Source of the DNA: Daphnia pulex
Taxonomy: Eukaryota; Arthropoda; Branchiopoda; Diplostraca; Daphniidae
NCBI RefSeq assembly: GCF_021134715.1
Contig: NC_060027.1
Coordinates: forward strand, 434,001 to 498,000
DNA: 64,000 nucleotides
Direction: 5' to 3'
A model generated the notes under the pieces. That model did no database searches and had not been told where the DNA came from. It saw nothing but the letters and a program-made list of their open reading frames with translations. Shown here piece after piece: positions 61,266-64,000 of the stretch; within the stretch, counting starts at the first letter, position 1, and the number at the start of each line of letters is the position of its first letter. The position numbers and the translations under genes are program-made.

Positions 61266-64000
61266 GCTGGCGGATCCGGCCCCCCCATATCCCCATACGG
61301 AAATGTGCTGGATCTCGGAGAAATGTATTTTTCTTTTTGTTACAATTGCTGTTGGTTGGTTGGGGCTGGCACATTCGGGGGTTGTTTGAAACGTTTTGGA
61401 CAAATCACAGAGCCGCCAGCAGTTTCCACCGGAATAATAAGGGTGGGGGGGCCTATATTATTGCTAGCTGATGTCTTTGGCGACTGGCCTATCCGCGTCC
61501 GGACACCTGCGACACCCGACACATTTTCCATCATCTTTTTCTTTCCTCGTAGCTGCTGATGTTTTGATATTCCATATGTGTTGGATGCAGCCAGCCTCCC
61601 TTCGTCTTTATTAAAAAAAATAAAAAAAGGCCCAGAAACTCGTTTCCATGTGCTGTACTGGCACCGGGTGTTTGGAACGAAATTTCGCGCTTGGCCGGAT
61701 AGTACGATGGTGGCGCAACAGCAGCACGCGCCGGCACTTGATTAGTAACACAAACTATAAGTCTAACCTTTTTCACTTGTCTCTATATCCCCACCACCCG
61801 CCCACCCACCACCCTCTTTTTGATATTAAAAGGGAGTGGCCGGACTATTATTCTTGTTTGTCATATTAATATCGAGACGCAGCTAGCCGGAGGAGGCCGG
61901 CCCTATACGCTCTAATATTGTTTGATCCGCATTATATCTTCACGCCTTACATCACATCACAATGGAATATTATCCATCCTCCCTTTTCCAGGCCGTCACG
62001 AATGACACGCATCACACCGCCCATCGCTTACCTCCCCCCTCCACCACCCTATTGATTGTCATTCAGCCACTTAATTGATTTGATCCCCCCTTTATACCTT
62101 TTATATTTAAATATCGCATCGTATTGTACGTGATATTTGATTTGCCTTTCAACGCCCAACAATAACAGTGATGGATCGATTAGACAAGGCCATTGATCCG
62201 CACACGATGAAACTGTCCGGATTTCTATTTGTCATCTTTTTTGGGGGTTGAAAACTAATCAAGTATCTTTTTTCTGTTGTTGTTGATCAACTCTCGAGGA
62301 ATGTTCCGGTTATCAAGTTGCGCCGTAATTTTTTTTTTGCGGCTGGAATATTAATGGATGGATGGGTTGCTTCTTTCCGTGTTATTCGGATGCGTCTTTT
62401 TGTTACGTCAAAAAAGGGAGAGTGGGGTGGGGGGGGGGGGGGTTATTGTGCGATCCATTTGGATTCGGCGTCATGGATGAAACGTGAAATCAATAGCATC
62501 GTGATGCACCGACATATTACAGAAAAGAAAAGGGGTAAAAACCATTGCAAATCTAATGATACCAATATCTTAGTTTTATTCGGTTTTCATTCGATTTGTT
62601 TAGTTTTTTTTTTAACCCAATCATTTGTGTTGAATATATGGTTCTTTAAGACCAATTCAATAAAAAAAAATTTTGAGTCCATTTTTTACTCATTTTAGCA
62701 ATTTGGCAAATGCAAATCTGGCCCAGATTACTGCAATGTAGCGAACGACACATTTTTTTCTTTAAGTTTTAGAGAGATAAATCTTAAATTTAAAAAAAGC
62801 CTACAAGGAAAATACTTTGTGCACTTTCACAACGGACATTTTATGAATTTTACGCAGGTTTCTTGGTCGTAATTTTGTAAACCTGAGCGTGAATTATTTT
62901 TTATTGTTCAAAGCTGACAGAGGCAGGCGTGTAGACGCAACTTTTTCCTTGTTAGAGTTGAGGTTGACGTCATCTTGACTGAATTAGACGAAAACCTGAA
63001 CCAAATTGATTAAAGCATCAGTTGAGACATCTGTTATCCGTATTGAACTTAAAGACACTTGAATACTTCAGCTAGTTTAATTTGTTTTTGTTTGTTTTTG
63101 TTTTTTAAATCAAATTTGGAAAGGTTACACGTGTCGTCTTTCCGTAATGAATTCAACAGCCGAGTTCATTATAGTTTTCCATTATTCCCCGTTACCATCC
63201 CGCTGAACGCCCCCTCTCCGCATGCCACCTCGTTTCAATCAACCCCCCTTCAGTCCTTCACGTCCGCTACTTAAAAAACCTTCGCGTTGCCATGACAACC
63301 AAAAAATGGCTGTCGCTCCAGACACCCGCTGCTTTTCAGTTTTTAAATTTGATTGCCAATTTAGAGATTTTTCCAGACGTGAATTTGTGTGTGCATACAT
63401 CTTCTCGTGTCGGTGGTTCGTGTTGTTTTTCATTCTCGTTTCAAGTGATGATGACAAGTATCGATTGATTAGCCGCTCTCCTCTCACAGTTCTTCCCTTG
63501 CACATCACCGGGCAAAAAAGAAATCCCAAAGTCGTTGAAACTTCAATCGATTATTTTGATTTTCTTTTTTGATTTGATTTGATTTGTCAAGAACTTGGTC
63601 GCAGTCGTTAGACGAAAATTGCCAAATAAGGACGAGCTGTGCAGAGCTTATTGGATTTTCTTCTTCTTCTTTTGGGGTCGAGACAGTCCGGACTCTAAAA
63701 CTCCACCCCGCACAAGTTTCATAATAATACCCCGTACACACAGGATATAGGAGAGAACTGTCGTTCACAGTTGATTCGTGATTCATCTTTTTCTTTTTTT
63801 GTAAGTTGCTGAATTGATTTGAGCCCCCACGACAGAATGAAATGAAATTGCCTAACCCAAATCCAAACTTTTGAGTTATAGCATATAGCGGCTGTTTTAT
63901 TGGTACACGTATGGGTGAACGCGTTGATTAGAATGGATGGCCTCATGGCCCTTACTTTTTTTTCTGGGTTACCCAATCATAATGGTAGTACGTCTTTTTA
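61266..64000. other. upstream flank of Fer3, no gene recognised
   Basis: About 2.7 kb of AT-rich sequence with poly-T and poly-G runs (for example 62429-62442). The open frames at 62318-62698, 63222-63572 and 63505-63786 have no recognisable domain and no supporting splice structure. It probably carries regulatory DNA for the bHLH gene. Confidence 0.5.

Noticed and set aside
61215..61403. Upstream extension of the Fer3 reading frame
   Set aside because: The extension starts on TTG and contains the TATA box; the first ATG lies 50 bases inside it, so this part is probably promoter and 5' UTR.
62318..62698. 126-codon plus-strand frame containing a long poly-G run
   Set aside because: The frame depends on a 14-base G run and shows no family resemblance.

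Overview
The window looks like nuclear DNA of a small-intron arthropod, most probably a branchiopod crustacean of the Daphnia type. The reasons are intron-rich genes with many introns of about 55-150 bp, an arthropod gene set (Fer3-type bHLH factor, mGluR/mXR-type receptors, SERHL/kraken-type hydrolases) and several tandem duplications. The species is inferred from gene structure and content, not proven. No rRNA, tRNA, CRISPR or prokaryotic feature was seen.

Layout. 1-2858: no supported gene. 2859-5285 (+): a ten-exon, 517-residue divergent Cdc20/Fizzy-family WD40 protein with a C-box and an Ile-Arg tail. 5431-8160 (-): two tandem four-exon alpha/beta hydrolases of the SERHL/kraken type. 8728-11552 (-): three tandem THAP zinc-finger genes with matching splice positions. 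12295-19634 and 27665-39234 (-): two tandem 17-exon class C GPCRs of the metabotropic glutamate receptor family. About 8 kb separates them, and it holds a tiny two-exon gene on the opposite strand (26137-26497) for a His/Gly/Tyr-rich, apparently secreted 82-residue peptide. 39235-58973: almost 20 kb without a recognisable gene; its first 13 kb is unusually dense in TATATA, TATAGGC and CAG/CTG words. 58974-61214 (-): a two-exon bHLH gene of the Fer3 (FERD3L/NATO3) type. 61215-64000: upstream flank with no gene recognised.

The most interesting biology is the receptor pair. Both copies keep the residues that grip the alpha-amino-acid part of the ligand, but replace the Arg and Lys that in glutamate receptors hold the gamma-carboxylate. 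That is the signature of the insect mXR/mangetout class, which answers to a ligand other than glutamate. The copies are mosaics: some exons and patches of intron are nearly identical, while the N-terminus, the first part of the ligand domain and the C-tail have diverged. This suggests a recent duplication or gene conversion with diverging signalling ends.

All gene models were assembled by hand from splice sites and reading phase; every multi-exon model gives a total length divisible by three. No expression or homology search was available.
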